From Ariolimax columbianus (taxonomy: Eukaryota > Mollusca > Gastropoda > Stylommatophora > Arionidae), in assembly GCA_036924085.1 (NCBI GenBank), contig JAVGWX010000011.1, positions 41,401,970-41,465,969 on the forward strand: a DNA stretch of 64,000 nt, given 5' to 3'. The notes beneath the pieces were generated by a model. It was not told the DNA's origin and made no database searches. It saw only the letters and a program-made list of their open reading frames with translations. The position numbers were made by a program, and so were the translations under genes. Positions 1-9,827 of this stretch are shown in pieces (positions within the stretch are counted from its first letter, which is position 1; every line of letters starts with the position of its first letter).

Positions 1-76
1 ACACGTGATAGAAATGGATGGAGGTCCATGATCGTCAACGCCAACCGACAGGGCACCTGATGATGATCTCAAATTG
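1..76 (+). pseudogene. 3' end of a LINE (RT C-terminus) entering from the left
   Basis: The first 60 bases read as the extreme C-terminus of a LINE ORF (DRNGWRSM, then NANRQGT, then stop) followed by a short TGATGATGAT tail. The same ending, DRNGWSSMVANTNRQDT, occurs on the minus strand at 32825-33180. The rest of the element lies outside the window. Confidence 0.55.
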
Positions 77-610
77 ACTGATCATCTACAAGGTTCCTAC
101 TTGTTATGCCAGTAAATTGTGGAAAATATTTATTCAAGACCCTTCTGTATGAAATGTACTTGATACATTATGTCGGATACACCTCCTCTACCATAGTCTG
201 ATCCTTTGAGAGACAGGAACTGGTCTAGCTTGATCACATGTGTTGTCATTTTCAGAATATGCTACATCTAAATCAAATTTATTTACCTCCAAATCCTTGA
301 GAATACTTTCAATGGCTTGTTCTGTTGTTATCCTTTTTTTTAAACAGCCTTTTCCTGAATTTTTAAAACTACTTACCATTACGAAATCCACAAATCCATT
401 GGCACAATTTCCTATTTCGTCAGTTCCGTCACAGTTGTTATCTTCGGATATGTGTGTACTCTGTAGACATCACGATATTATGGCCAAAATCTAAGCAGTA
501 CAGCCTGAAAAACGCCTTAGAATAAGGGTCGACCCTTCATGCCGGATCAGGTAATGAGGTAGTTACATCCACGCTGGTGCATCGGTGTGTCACGAGTTCA
601 AATGGCTAAA
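66..610. repeat. Diverged dispersed repeat, copy 1 of 2
   Basis: This stretch is clearly homologous to 4972-5540 in the same orientation. Shared blocks include CTTGTTATGCCAGTAAATTG, CTCCAAATCCTTGAGAATAC and ATGGCTTGTTCTGT, with many small indels between them. The last 60 bases resemble a degraded tRNA-derived SINE head, with a B-box-like GAGTTCAAAT near 596. A 67-codon minus-strand frame (188-391) crosses it, but copy 2 does not preserve that frame, so no gene is called. Confidence 0.6.
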
Positions 611-649
611 GACCAGAATAAAAGATGGATGAAATACTTTGACACTGCC

Positions 650-965
650 ACCAGTACACCCACCTGACATTGTGCCTACCGAAGCAGACCTCAAAGTTAA
701 ATGTAATAGGTTAAGTATAGAAGGTAACAAGGAAGCAGTTAGCCTTCTAAAGAATGGCCAAAAAAGTTATTAAAGCAGATAATGAAGCATCCAGCAATAC
801 GCTTTTACGTTTTATTGGAAATATATGGGATACAGTTAGTATTTCAAAAGTGTGGGGAGAAGACTTATCTGTTAATCTATCAAAGAAAGGCAATCTACAA
901 GAATATAAACATTATAAGAGAAATAATGCTCTTGTTAGTGTCAGATAAAGTGTTGAACAACGATG
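650..965 (+). pseudogene. RTE-type LINE reverse transcriptase fragment
   Basis: Joined over frame breaks the + strand reads like the N-terminal RT blocks of RTE-type LINEs: PPDIVPTEADLK, a NG(K/Q) block where these enzymes have KNGKAxGxD, then FIGNIWDTVSISKVWGEDL and KKGNLQEYKHYKRN. The last part corresponds to the family pattern IWxxxxxPxxWxxGxIVxLxKKGNxxxCxNYRG. It is short, without EN or catalytic FADD, and starts and stops abruptly. Confidence 0.6.
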
Positions 966-1171
966 ATTGACTGAACTTTCATGGAGCAATATGTGTGTTA
1001 ACTGTTTATCCATGATTCACTTTCATATAACGGGAGTGATTCTTTAAAATGCCTTAAAATTCTATTTTTTTCACTCACTAAAAAAGATATGTTGCATGCG
1101 ACGGTAGGAACCAACCTAAGTCTCAAATAAACAACTGATCTTCTTAGTTGAAGAATCACCTTCGAAATAGG

Positions 1172-1318
1172 CTGATTCTTCTTTTCTTCTTTGTTCGTTT
1201 TCAAACTCCGGCTACTAACCCCCAAAAGGGCTTTGCATGAAACAAGATGTTTTCCGAAGAACGGAATGCATTATGTCGTAGATTACAGCTCGAATGCGAT
1301 ATTTACACTTTTCGGTCA
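1172..1318 (-). mobile_element. SINE1, 5'-truncated 3' fragment
   Basis: Complement of the SINE1 3' half: TTTGTTCGTTTTCAAACTCC corresponds to the tail-proximal GAGATTGAGAACGAAC, followed by the ACGGAATGCATT and TTTACACTTTTCGGTC blocks. It stops near 1318, where the mariner relic begins. It is more diverged than the copy at 1383-1727. Confidence 0.7.
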
Positions 1319-2050
1319 GACAAGGTCACTTCTCACTTAACACACTTCTCCCAATGGTGCTCCCACTGTTGGAAACATTTCTTCTTTTTCTTCGTTCGTT
1401 CTCAATATCCCACTACCAAACCCTGAAAGGGCTTAAGTAGCAGAATGTAGTCCAGAGAACGGAATGCATTGTGTCATAGTTTACAGCTTGGCTGCAATAT
1501 TTGCACCTTTCGGTCCAACACATCCGACTTCAGCAAGCATTTTTTGAGTACCAGGTAAGCATTCCCTCTTCGATCCCTTCTCCTTAGCCTGCTGCAGCCT
1601 GTTATCTAGGATCACCGCGTGGAGGTGTAGAAGGGTCTTGGCAGCTATGGTTCGCTTTCCTGACGCTAGCAGTCAGCTATGGGTTGCTGACCACTGCAGC
1701 TCATGCGCTGCTCAGCATCTTGATCCCGGAAACATTTCTGAAAGTCATGTTTTGGGATCGCCATAAGGTGCATCATCACATTTGCCTCAATGTTTTCTAT
1801 ATCCTGATATCTCGTCTTGTTGAGTGGCACCTCAAGTCTTGGAAAGAGCTAGAAGCTTACAAAAAGCCATGTCTGAGGAGTAGTTACAATGCCGCATTTC
1901 AGCAAAAAATTATGGATGAGGTGTTATGCTCACTGGAGCATTGTCATGATGGATCCGCAAGTTACCACTCTCTGAAAGTTCTGATCTTGCCCATACAAAG
2001 ATCGTCAGTCAAAATCGATTACACTGAACTGTACAAAATTGTCACTTCAC
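1319..2050 (-). pseudogene. Mariner/Tc1-type transposase C-terminal relic, split by SINE1
   Basis: On the minus strand the segment below about 1980 reads HHDNAPVSITPHP (second catalytic Asp block of mariner DDD/DDE transposases), then FPRLEVPLNKTRYQDIENIE and MAIPKHDFQKCF. The SINE1 at 1383-1727 interrupts it. Beyond the SINE the frame resumes as QQWEHHWEKCVK, the usual C-terminal WxxRWxKC block. Stops and frameshifts are present, and the third acidic block (YSPDLAP in relatives) is not recognisable, so it is dead. No terminal inverted repeats were identified. Confidence 0.72.
1383..1727 (-). mobile_element. SINE1, near full length, inserted in mariner relic
   Basis: Complement of the SINE1 consensus: TTCGTTCGTTCTCAAT at the tail end, then the CTGAAAGGGCTTAAGTAGCAG, GTCCAACACATCCGACTT and TTACCAGG-type blocks, ending AGCATCTTGATCCC at the head. 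It is flanked by an exact 12-bp target-site duplication GGAAACATTTCT at 1371-1382 and 1728-1739. The tail class is (GAA)n-like. Confidence 0.88.
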
Positions 2051-2051
2051 T

Positions 2052-2328
2052 TTCGGTTTTTATTTTTGGTACTTGTGTTTGCCTTATTTCTCTATTTCCG
2101 AAGGTGGTGTGCATTGCCGCACTATCTATTTATTTTTGCGCCTGTTGGCCCAGTGCATCCGACTTCGTCATTCATTTTATGTAAAGGTCTGCTTCCTCCT
2201 GCATTTTTTAAAGGTTTGCTTCCCGGGGGTAATGGCCGCTGCTATGATTGGGGAGCGAACTCAGCACCTTCAAATTATGAGCAGCCGTGTCACTTAACCA
2301 CTACTTCACGCCATCCCCATCAGTTTCT
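2052..2328 (-). mobile_element. SINE3 (tRNA-derived)
   Basis: Complement begins with a tRNA-like head: GGCGTGAAGTAGTGGTTAAG (A-box region) and GAGTTCGCTCCC (degenerate B box). The SINE3 body follows (AAGCAAACC, AGGAGGAAGCAGACC, TCGGATGCACTGGGCC, AATAGAGAAATAAGGC). The same family is at 4064-4315 and 38200-38436. It abuts the mariner relic on its left. Confidence 0.8.
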
Positions 2329-2535
2329 CTAATTGTTATCCAACGATCTTCCATCACTAACTGCAAACCAAACCATTGGTTGTTTTTGGATTCCTGCTTG
2401 TTGAGGGCTTTCCTGGTCAGTTACTTTTTGGTCAGACCTAGTAGAATGGCATTTATTTTATGATATCAGGATTTTTGCAGATCAGTTTTATTCTGTATTT
2501 TGTAAAATTCTCCTGCAGATGTCTGTACTTTACAG

Positions 2536-2675
2536 GAAAAAAGATGGAATTTCTCAAGGTGTTTGAGGAAGCAATGAAGCTAGGGATGACAAAGGAAGAA
2601 TTTCTGCCTATCTGGGAGCTGGAACTCAGAACTAGGCTGATAAATGGAGGAAGTGAAGAACTGTTACAAAACATG
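2536..2675 (+). CDS. Internal exon, probably of the TRAF/MATH-like gene
   Basis: A 140-bp open segment is bounded by a pyrimidine-containing acceptor (CTGTACTTTACAG) and a donor (ATG then GTAATG). It encodes roughly GKKMEFLKVFEEAMKLGM, then TKEEFLPIWELELRTRLI and NGGSEELLQNM, an acidic, probably helical stretch. It ends in phase 0 and the next supported exon (5790) starts in phase 0, so joining them keeps the frame. It enters with two bases completing a codon, so an upstream exon is implied. The domain itself is not recognised. Expression evidence is absent, so splice sites and membership in the gene are inference. Confidence 0.5.
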
Positions 2676-2804
2676 GTAATGTGTAACAAAGCACATACTT
2701 AAATACATCATTTTCATATATTTTTTCTTCCTCTGGTGAAAATCTGTACATTCATCTAATGAAAGTCATTCAACAAACAAGTACCATAAATGAATAAAAT
2801 GTTG

Positions 2805-3097
2805 GGGATCAAGCTAGCTGACTGCTAGCATCAGGGCCAGCGAACCATAGCTGACAAGACCCTTCTACACCTCCACGCGGTGATCCTGGATAACAGGCTG
2901 CAACAGGGCAGACTGGCTAAGGAGAAGGGATCGAAGAGGGAATGCTAACCCGGTACTCAAAAAATGCTTGCTGAAGTCAGATGTGTTGGACTGAAAGGTG
3001 CAAATATCGACACAACGCATTATGTTCTCTGGACTACATTCTGCTCTTTATCCTTTCAGGGTTTGATAGTGGGAGATTGAGAACGAACAAAGAAGAA
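2805..3097 (+). mobile_element. SINE1 in host-gene intron
   Basis: The head GGATCAAG is joined directly to CTAGCTGACTGCTAGC, so part of the 5' module is deleted. The remainder follows the consensus to GAGATTGAGAACGAAC and a (GAA)n tail. An exact 13-bp duplication GAATAAAATGTTG lies at 2792-2804 and 3098-3110. It is in the same orientation as the host gene, between the two proposed exons. Confidence 0.88.
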
Positions 3098-3199
3098 GAA
3101 TAAAATGTTGACCGGTAAAGAGGTAGAAACGTAAAGATATTGTCATCTGGGGTGGAGTGTATCTCTGACACCCTGACACCTATGAAGTAATATTGTGAA

Positions 3200-3445
3200 A
3201 TGAATCTTAGGGAGTTGCTTGAGCTGAGTGGTCTCGAGGTAAGGTGTCCGCCTTGGTTGCCGGAGATCGCAGGTTTGAATAATGGAGGAGACTGGGATTT
3301 TTTTTCACGTGGATCTTCTGGTAAAAATTCCCCTGACCTCTGGGTAGTGAGATCGGACTCCTGTGTACAGTTTCGAGCACGTTGAAAATTCCTTTGCAGT
3401 TGTTGATCGAAAAGAGTAGGCTAAACGGCTGCTGCTTGGACAAAA
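3200..3445 (+). mobile_element. SINE5, tRNA-derived
   Basis: The head GAGTGGTCTCGAGGTAAGG (A-box region) and GCAGGTTTGAATAATGG (degenerate B box, expected GGTTCGAAnCC) are spaced as in a tRNA. A SINE-like body follows (CACGTGGATC, CCCTGACCTCTGGG) and ends near an AAAGTTAA-rich tail. Only this copy is seen in the window. Because of its mutated B box it is not called a functional tRNA. Confidence 0.6.
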
Positions 3446-3589
3446 TTCAAAAGAAAGTTAAAAATGTACCAAAGTTAATTTTACCTTTCGCCGTGTCGTT
3501 TGTTATAGGTTGTGCCTAACTGACTGCAGGTTTACTTAGCTCTAGTATTTGAGTCTATTAAGATGGACTTACACTTTGGTTAAACTACC

Positions 3590-3655
3590 CCCGAAGAAAC
3601 TGGTTGTATATAGACTCTGTACAGTCTTCTAAACCAGTATAAATACGTTAAGTTA
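3590..3655 (+). mobile_element. CR1-type LINE, 3'-terminal fragment
   Basis: Contains the 3' UTR signature of the local CR1 family: AACTGGTTGTATATAGACTC, then TCTAAACCAGTATAAA, then GTTAAGTTAAG. The same signature ends the copies at 4510, 10640, 11085 and 39880. Nothing 5' of the UTR survives. Confidence 0.75.
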
Positions 3656-3659
3656 AGAC

Positions 3660-4512
3660 GAAAGCATGACATAATGAATGTTCAAATTCTGCAAGTTTCA
3701 AGCATCCACTAGTCTCAAGTGTTAAATTGTATAAAGCATTAGTTAGACCTAGATTGGAGTACTGTGTACAGGTGTTGAGTCTTTATTGTAGAGGGGATAT
3801 AACCATGCTGGAATGGATACAAAGAGGAGCGGCAAAACTGATAGTGAGATTCCAGAATTATAGTTATGAGGAAAGATTCAGAGAAACCGACCTACGGTAT
3901 CTACAGAAGAGAAGAATTTGAGGAGATTTAATACAAGTTTATAAGATAATTAACGAAAATTATAAATTAGATTATAACAAGTTTTTCAAAATACAACGAC
4001 CTTCAAGAACAAGAGGGCACAGCTACAAATTAACGAAAGAAAGGTCCAGATTAGGTAGGAAATTTTTTTTTTTGCGTTCGCCTTATTTCTCTAATCCCCA
4101 AGGCGGTGTCCGTTGCACTGCGGTTTTTATTTTGTGCCTGTCGGTCCAGTGCATCCGACTTAGCATGCATTTTATGTAAGGGTCTACTTCCTCCTGCATT
4201 TTATAAGGGTTTGCTTCCCCGGGGTAACGGCCGGTGATGTGATGGGAATCGAACCCAGCACCCTCTGGTTGTGATTCGTGTCACTTAACCACTAGGCCAC
4301 GCCGTCCCCTAGATAGTAGGAAATAATTTCAGAGAGTGGTAAATGCTTGGAATGCATTGCCACAAGAAGTAGTGGAGGCAGGGACAATTAATGCATTCAA
4401 GAATAGGTTGGATGCGTATAGCTTTTAGAGTAAGGTAATGTAAATGAAACTGGTTGTATGCAGACTCTGCAGAGTCTTTTAAACCATTATAAAGACGTTA
4501 AGTTAAGTTATG
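3660..4512 (+). pseudogene. CR1-type LINE, 3' part, with SINE3 inserted
   Basis: Reads as the C-terminal thumb region of CR1-type RT: YKALVRPRLEYCVQVLS, IQRGAAKLIVRFQNYSYEER, then (after frame breaks) a TRGHSYKLTKERSRL block. SINE3 (4064-4315) interrupts it. After the SINE it resumes as FxxRVVNAWNALPQEVVEAG and NAFKNRLDAYSF, followed by the 3' UTR and TTAAG-type tail. EN and the catalytic RT core are absent (5'-truncated). Confidence 0.82.
4064..4315 (-). mobile_element. SINE3 nested in CR1 copy
   Basis: The complement starts GGACGGCGTGGCCTAGTGGTT (good A box) and carries GGGTTCGATTCCC (near-perfect B box), then the SINE3 body and a poly-A-like end (T run on +). A 9-bp duplication GTAGGAAAT is at 4055-4063 and 4316-4324. 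This copy has the best preserved Pol III promoter of the three SINE3 copies. Confidence 0.87.
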
Positions 4513-4971
4513 GGAGATGAGATCGGCTCCTATTGCTATCTGGTATGAATGATAAACTTGGAGGACTAAAGTAAACACACTGCAAAAAAACCACCCTGGC
4601 TGTTGAAAATTGAAAATAGCAAACTGTTACCCATTGTCCAGGCAGAAATTCTAAAAGCTAATGGAATTCCTACCCAATAGTGACCTGTATAAAGGCAAAA
4701 ATGAGGCTGCCCCTCTATCATACATAAACAGAACAGGTCAATCACCTGTATGTCTGCACATTCAATTATAAGTATATACAATAAGACCTCTACAACCCAA
4801 GAGTGTTGAAGAGGAGTGACACTGTGAAAATGAATCTTAACCATTTGAACCCTGGCCACCTGGTCTGTAAAATACCATCCCCCGTGTGCTACTGAGAAAA
4901 TATGCACAAGGTAGACATATGAAGAAAGCGATTTACTATGACAAAACTATGTGCTCTAATTTCATTATGCT
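4513..4971. other. No gene recognised (intronic)
   Basis: A 113-codon minus-strand frame (4566-4907) is the longest, but shows no family features, no repeat partner in the window and no splice-site support. It lies in the proposed intron of the TRAF-like gene. Confidence 0.4.
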
Positions 4972-5540
4972 ATCTCAAATTGACTGACCTGATCATCTCC
5001 AATGTTCGTACTTGTTATGCCAGTAAATTGTGGAATATATTCAGAAAACTATCCTGTATCAAATTTACTTAACAGATTACATGTGATACCCAACTGGACT
5101 ATAGTCTGTTACTCCAACAGGAAAATTTATAACTTGATCACACATGTCATCATTCAAATAATCACTTGACCTTTTCAGAATAAATACCATCCAACTTATT
5201 GGCCTCCAAATCCTTGAGAATACTTTCTATGGCTTGTTCTGTCCTTAGCCTTTTTTGATCAACCATTTCCAGAATTTTAAAAACTGCTTTCAATCATGGA
5301 ATACACAAATTCATAGGCAAAATTTCCTATTTTGCGGATGCCACCATATTTATTATCTCTGCAAATGTGTGTAATCTTCAGATGTCATGATATTATGGCC
5401 TAAATCAAAGTGGTACAGCCCGACATACACCTTAGAATAATGGTCCATCCGTCATACTGATTTATGGGTGGCTCAGAGAGTAGGTTATTTACACACACAC
5501 ACACCCACACCCACTGGTGTCACGGGTTCAAAGAGTTAAT
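4972..5540. repeat. Diverged dispersed repeat, copy 2 of 2
   Basis: Homologous to 66-610 in the same orientation (shared ATCTCAAATTGACTGA, CTTGTTATGCCAGTAAATTG, CTCCAAATCCTTGAGAATAC). A tRNA-like block closes it: GGGTGGCTCAGAGAGTAGG near 5465 (A-box-like) and GTCACGGGTTCAAAGAG near 5518 (B-box-like). That suggests the unit ends in, or contains, an old SINE. The minus-strand frame of copy 1 is broken here. Confidence 0.6.
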
Positions 5541-5574
5541 AAAGATTTGACAAAGTAAAAAAAAGACAATTCAG

Positions 5575-5670
5575 GTACCCGAAATCCACACCACGCACTA
5601 CATCCTACGCAACTGTAAATCGGTACCAGACATGGTTCAAGGTTTCAAGATGGTGATAAGGGCAGCTGGT
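5575..5670 (+). mobile_element. SINE4 core/tail fragment
   Basis: Contains a diverged form of the SINE4 core (CAACTGTAAATCGGTACC; consensus CCAGCTGTAAATGGGTACC). It is a short, 5'-truncated remnant just upstream of the terminal exon of the host gene. Confidence 0.5.
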
Positions 5671-5789
5671 CCCCCCCCCTCTAAAAAATGCTAAGACCTT
5701 GTACAATGAAGTTTTGAACACTTCATCCTCGATAGCAGAGTCTGCTATGAGAGTTCCTTTACCTTTTTATCTGATTATATATTCTGCAG

Positions 5790-7262
5790 GCTGAGGCTCA
5801 CGACTGCCGAGTATCCAAAACTAAGTTTTATCAGCAATTGCAGCAAGTTAAGATGGAGTTTGAGCAAGATCTTCAGACGAAGATACAGTACTTGATCAAC
5901 CAATTCGTAGAAAAACAGGAACTTCAGTGGAGAAAACTGTGGCAAAAGTATGACCAGTTGCAAGATGAGTTGCATATTCTGATCAATCATATAAGCAACA
6001 CAGGTGAGGCTCAATCAAGTTCCTTAAAGCTGTTTTTTGTGCAAGAAATCAGCTATATTCAGCAGGAGCTTAAGAAAGTTCTTGAAGGCAAAAGTGGAGA
6101 GCAAGAAGCATTGCTATTGTCATTGGGGACATCTTCAGAAAAGCAAGCTACTTTCCAAGGGTGTCATGATCCATGTGATGGATCCCATGATTTTTGTAAG
6201 AGTAATATTTCTTTTGGAAATGTTCCTTTAAATGGGGAGATGTCACAAGAAGACCTTGGTAGTGCAAAGCCTAGAAGCTATCAACAAAAACAGTTTCAGA
6301 AACAAGTAGAAGATAGACATGTGACAGAGTCTGCTGTTGTTATGTATGTAGATGAACTGAAGAGAAAACTATCAAGTAAAGACTTACAAGTTGTAGATCC
6401 AGACAACAAAAGAAAACAGCAGGAAGAAGCAGGAGAAACTCATCAGAGCCTGCCATTAAAATCCAACACAAAATTAGATGAATCACCTCCTTGCTTGAGC
6501 AGTGATCATGAAACTAGAACAACAACAACGACGAATGATTCTTCTGATGAACAATCAATTGGGTTATCCATTGAAGATACAGGATTTAATGCTAAAGTTG
6601 TCTGTAAACAAAAGAAAAAGGCATCAACGCTAACTGCCTTGGCCACATCCAGTTTTGTGAATAAAGGAAAGGAAGTTGATAACAATTTAGATAACAAAAA
6701 TGTTGAGAAAGTTAGCACTGTAGAACTTCCTTGTTCTGTCAATGATGACGAATCAATAGCAGGCGGGGAGATAAATGATGATCAGAGTATAAAATACATA
6801 CCAGAACAGTATGCCGGATTCCTCATTACCAACAGTGACTATTTTGCCTCTTCGAATGAAATTTACATGACTCCATTTTATTACACAATGTCTGAAGCTT
6901 GCAAGGTCAGATTTTGTGTATGTTTTAATGAAAAATGTCATTTAAACATTTTCTTCCTTGTATCCAATGGAAGACTTGACAACAGTGCAAAATGGCCAGT
7001 GTCTTTTACAGGAAGTGGCTTCATCCATAATGAAACATCCGAAACATTTTCACAGATATGGTCCTTGAGTCCTCTAAAGTGCAGCAAACCTGAACCTGGA
7101 AAGGAAGTTACATTCAAAGCTTTAGTTAGTTTAAAGACACTCAGAAACACAACACCTGATGTCACTTATCAAACGATCTGTGAGAAAGGATACGCCTTCA
7201 ATAAGATCCTGTCTTTTGAGTGGAATCTTGATGTGTTAGAAAACTCAATTGATGGAGAGTGA
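5790..7262 (+). CDS. Terminal exon of a TRAF/MATH-like coiled-coil protein
   Basis: The exon starts after an acceptor (ATTATATATTCTGCAG) and stays open for 490 codons to TGA; no initiator ATG is chosen because the reading frame enters from an upstream exon in phase 0. Residues about 10-75 (KFYQQLQQVKMEFEQDLQ onward) form a Gln/Leu-rich coiled coil. Residues about 100-340 are a Ser/Thr/Lys-rich low-complexity linker. Residues about 345-480 resemble the TRAF-C/MATH fold: IYMTPFYYTMSEACKVRF matches the FYTSxxGYKMxLR block, CHLNIFFLVSNGRLDN matches HLSLFFVVMxGxxDA, SAKWPVSF matches LxWPF, and GYAFNKILSFEWNLDV matches the closing GYxxDDTLFIxVxV strand. Coiled coil plus MATH is the TRAF architecture (adaptors for TNF/Toll-type receptors). 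RING and TRAF zinc fingers, if present, would lie upstream of the window. The MATH match is by eye and divergent. No canonical AATAAA was seen downstream; an AATAAG is at 7344. Confidence 0.72.
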   Translation, partial: AEAHDCRVSKTKFYQQLQQVKMEFEQDLQTKIQYLINQFVEKQELQWRKLWQKYDQLQDELHILINHISNTGEAQSSSLKLFFVQEISYIQQELKKVLEGKSGEQEALLLSLGTSSEKQATFQGCHDPCDGSHDFCKSNISFGNVPLNGEMSQEDLGSAKPRSYQQKQFQKQVEDRHVTESAVVMYVDELKRKLSSKDLQVVDPDNKRKQQEEAGETHQSLPLKSNTKLDESPPCLSSDHETRTTTTTNDSSDEQSIGLSIEDTGFNAKVVCKQKKKASTLTALATSSFVNKGKEVDNNLDNKNVEKVSTVELPCSVNDDESIAGGEINDDQSIKYIPEQYAGFLITNSDYFASSNEIYMTPFYYTMSEACKVRFCVCFNEKCHLNIFFLVSNGRLDNSAKWPVSFTGSGFIHNETSETFSQIWSLSPLKCSKPEPGKEVTFKALVSLKTLRNTTPDVTYQTICEKGYAFNKILSFEWNLDVLENSIDGE

Positions 7263-8274
7263 CTTTTCGTAATTGATTATTGAATGGGGGGAGGCTGCTA
7301 TGGCTCTCCTCACTCATATCACAAGTTGTACTTGAAAAAGTGGAATAAGGTCCTCCTGACTGTAGTGCAATGCTTCACTACTCATTCAGCTTACCACTAT
7401 GGAAATCTCATTTGCCAGACTGCTATGAAACAGCCTATTTCCAGTGAGAAGTGAAATGGGAGTCTTGATCAGCATGTTTCATCTGACCCTGACTATCATA
7501 GTCTGATCAGTATGTTTCACCTCATCGGACATTAGGCTCCTTTACCCAGGCAAACAGATATAATGTATTAGGTATGGATCAGAGAAAACTATTGAATTAG
7601 AGAATATTAGAGAAATTATTCTTTGCTCTGTCATCAGTGATAACATTTCAAAGCACCATTAGTTTTAGATAAGGAGGAAAAGCTGTTAACAGTCCACGAC
7701 TTATTGTTAGAGGATTAGACGGTACTAAATCAATCAACTTTAGAGAATGAAAGAGCAGGAAAGATGGTACAATGCCGGCTGCGGATCTACATTACTCTGG
7801 TGTTGTTTTAGTTCCTTAAGATGCCGTCAGGCTAAGGATTTGCCTGGAATTCACAGTAGTCGACAACTAATACTTGTGTTCACGTAAACGTGTTGTTGTT
7901 TTTCATTTGGACTGGTTAATTTTTTTTTGGGTGTGTTTTCTTACCTCTGTTTATCCTGGAATCGACATAGGCTATATGAATTAGCACTACGCTTAGAACT
8001 GTGTCAGTATTTTCACGATCTAGTGCACACGGTTGAACTTCACGAGATTGATGCTCTTTTCCCTAGCTGCAGACAGTGTCAGTTTTGGTGTGACTGTGAA
8101 ATTTAGACATGACTATAATGGACAAGAACACAGCCTGGGAGAGATGCCCAACACATCTTTCACACGCTGAGTGATGTCCATTCGACCTCTTGCTGTTATG
8201 GGAAAGGCACGATACACAGCGATAGATATCAACGTCTTTCCTATAATTGCCATGTTGACCACATTGTACAAAGC
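7263..8274. other. 3' flank of the TRAF-like gene, no further gene
   Basis: About 1 kb of unique-looking AT-rich sequence, presumably 3' UTR and intergenic DNA. No ORF of note, RNA gene or recognisable repeat was seen. The last about 150 bp may already belong to the degraded LINE that becomes readable at about 8275. Confidence 0.4.
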
Positions 8275-9650
8275 TGCAAGAGAGGGTTAGAAGTACTCAA
8301 GACCATGGCTGCTGTCAACTTGGAACAACGCCTCCAGTTCATCCTATTTCGTCAGGTCGTGTTGTCTGTCATCGATTACAGACTAGGCATCCTCGCACTA
8401 TCAAGAACACAGTGTGAAAGGTTGGAACGCATCCAGAATGAAGGTATGCGGCTGGTTCTGGGCTGCACTAGAGATACCCCGATTGTGATGATGCAGTACA
8501 TGTTGGGATTGTTATCGGTGACATCCAGACATAAACTGGCACAAGTCAAAGCCTAAATGCGTGTCACCACAGACACGCGACATCCTCTGCACAGTAGTAT
8601 CTCAGACATCAAGGGATCAAGTATCAAGAGAGGGTCGTCATGGATGGCACAGGCTGAGACAATAATTGGACACGTCACTCCAGCTGAGACGTTAGCCAAA
8701 GGGGAAGAATTTGTTCACACTGCTGACAGAATGAGAGAGTACCAGAAAGTCATCATAACCTTAGGCAAGGAATGCAGAGAATGGAGCAACAAGAAAGCAG
8801 TGCACAAGGTAAATCAGCTGATAACTGAGAACACCCAGGAGAGTGACGCTGTCATATACACTGACGGATCAGTCGTACGCAGTGGGACATCAGGCTGGGG
8901 TTTCTCGGCTAGAGTGAGAAGAGAGGTCATTGCTGAGCACAGTAGAGCATACATGTCACCAACCTCCATTATGAGAATGGAGACGGAAACAGTGACCTCA
9001 GTACCGAAATGGATATCCTAGACTTCTATAACAAAGGCAGTCATCATGACAGACGCGCAAGCCGTACTTCAGAAAGTACAGAATGGATGGCTTAAGTACG
9101 AGAGGATAGCTGCTGTTGAGGCCTCAAACCTCCAGGTGTTGACCTGGATCTACTGTCCTGCTCATGTCGGGGTTCAAGGTAATGAAAGAGCAGACATCTT
9201 GGCTTCACAAGCTCCCATCATGGGCACATTAGTGATGGATAGAAGTGACATTTTGAAATCAATCAATGACCGCTTGCTTAATGAGGACACTGCATTAGAT
9301 GAAGCAGCAATCCACTGACTGCAAAATTTCGACATTCAACGAGGTTCGAGCGGAGTGAGGCGCATGAGAGGACGGCGCAGGAGAGTGTACAACCAGCGAG
9401 CTACAGGGACCATCAGCATCCATACCTTACGCCATTTAATGAGAGAGACTGAGCACCTATAGGTATGCCCAGAGTGCAGTGATGTCGATTCTTAGAAACA
9501 GAAACAAATGTCATCACCCTCCGCTGCACTGCGGGATACTTGTTTACGGTAAAGACTTTGGGAGTGAACTCTGAGCAACTCTGAATGGCACGGTCATGAC
9601 GAGATACAGTGTTGAGTTGATCAGGGCAGTTATGGATACTCTATAGAATT
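8275..9650 (+). pseudogene. I-type LINE (family B), RT thumb and RNase H remnant
   Basis: Three frames in series: 8305-8556 (NLEQRLQFILFRQVVLSVID, RTQCERLERIQNEGMRLVLG, DTPIVMMQYMLGL) is the RT thumb. 8557-9021 contains IYTDGSV, the first RNase H catalytic Asp. 9046-9318 carries MTDAQAVLQ and CPAHVGVQGNERADILAS, the later catalytic Asp/His blocks. A TAG separates the first two frames, and the second Glu block is degraded (MRMETETVT). A CPECSD-type Cys motif follows near 9465. This family is distinct in sequence from the I-type copies at 21.3, 26 and 56-60 kb, and matches the copy at the right window edge. Confidence 0.8.
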
Positions 9651-9827
9651 GTGAAAAGACAGAAGGTCGTGAAAATTCATATGAACAGAGGATGATAGAT
9701 CTTGGAGTGACTAGGGAAGAGGGGAGAAAGTGTGTCCTGTCTGAAAAGATCAGAACAGAAGAATACGAAGTATGGAGAACTTATGGGAATGTCCCCTGAA
9801 TGAAGATGTTAGTTCTAGAATTAAGGT

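Noticed and set aside
1684..2184. 166-codon plus-strand ORF
   Set aside because: It is antisense to the mariner transposase relic and crosses SINE1 and SINE3 boundaries.
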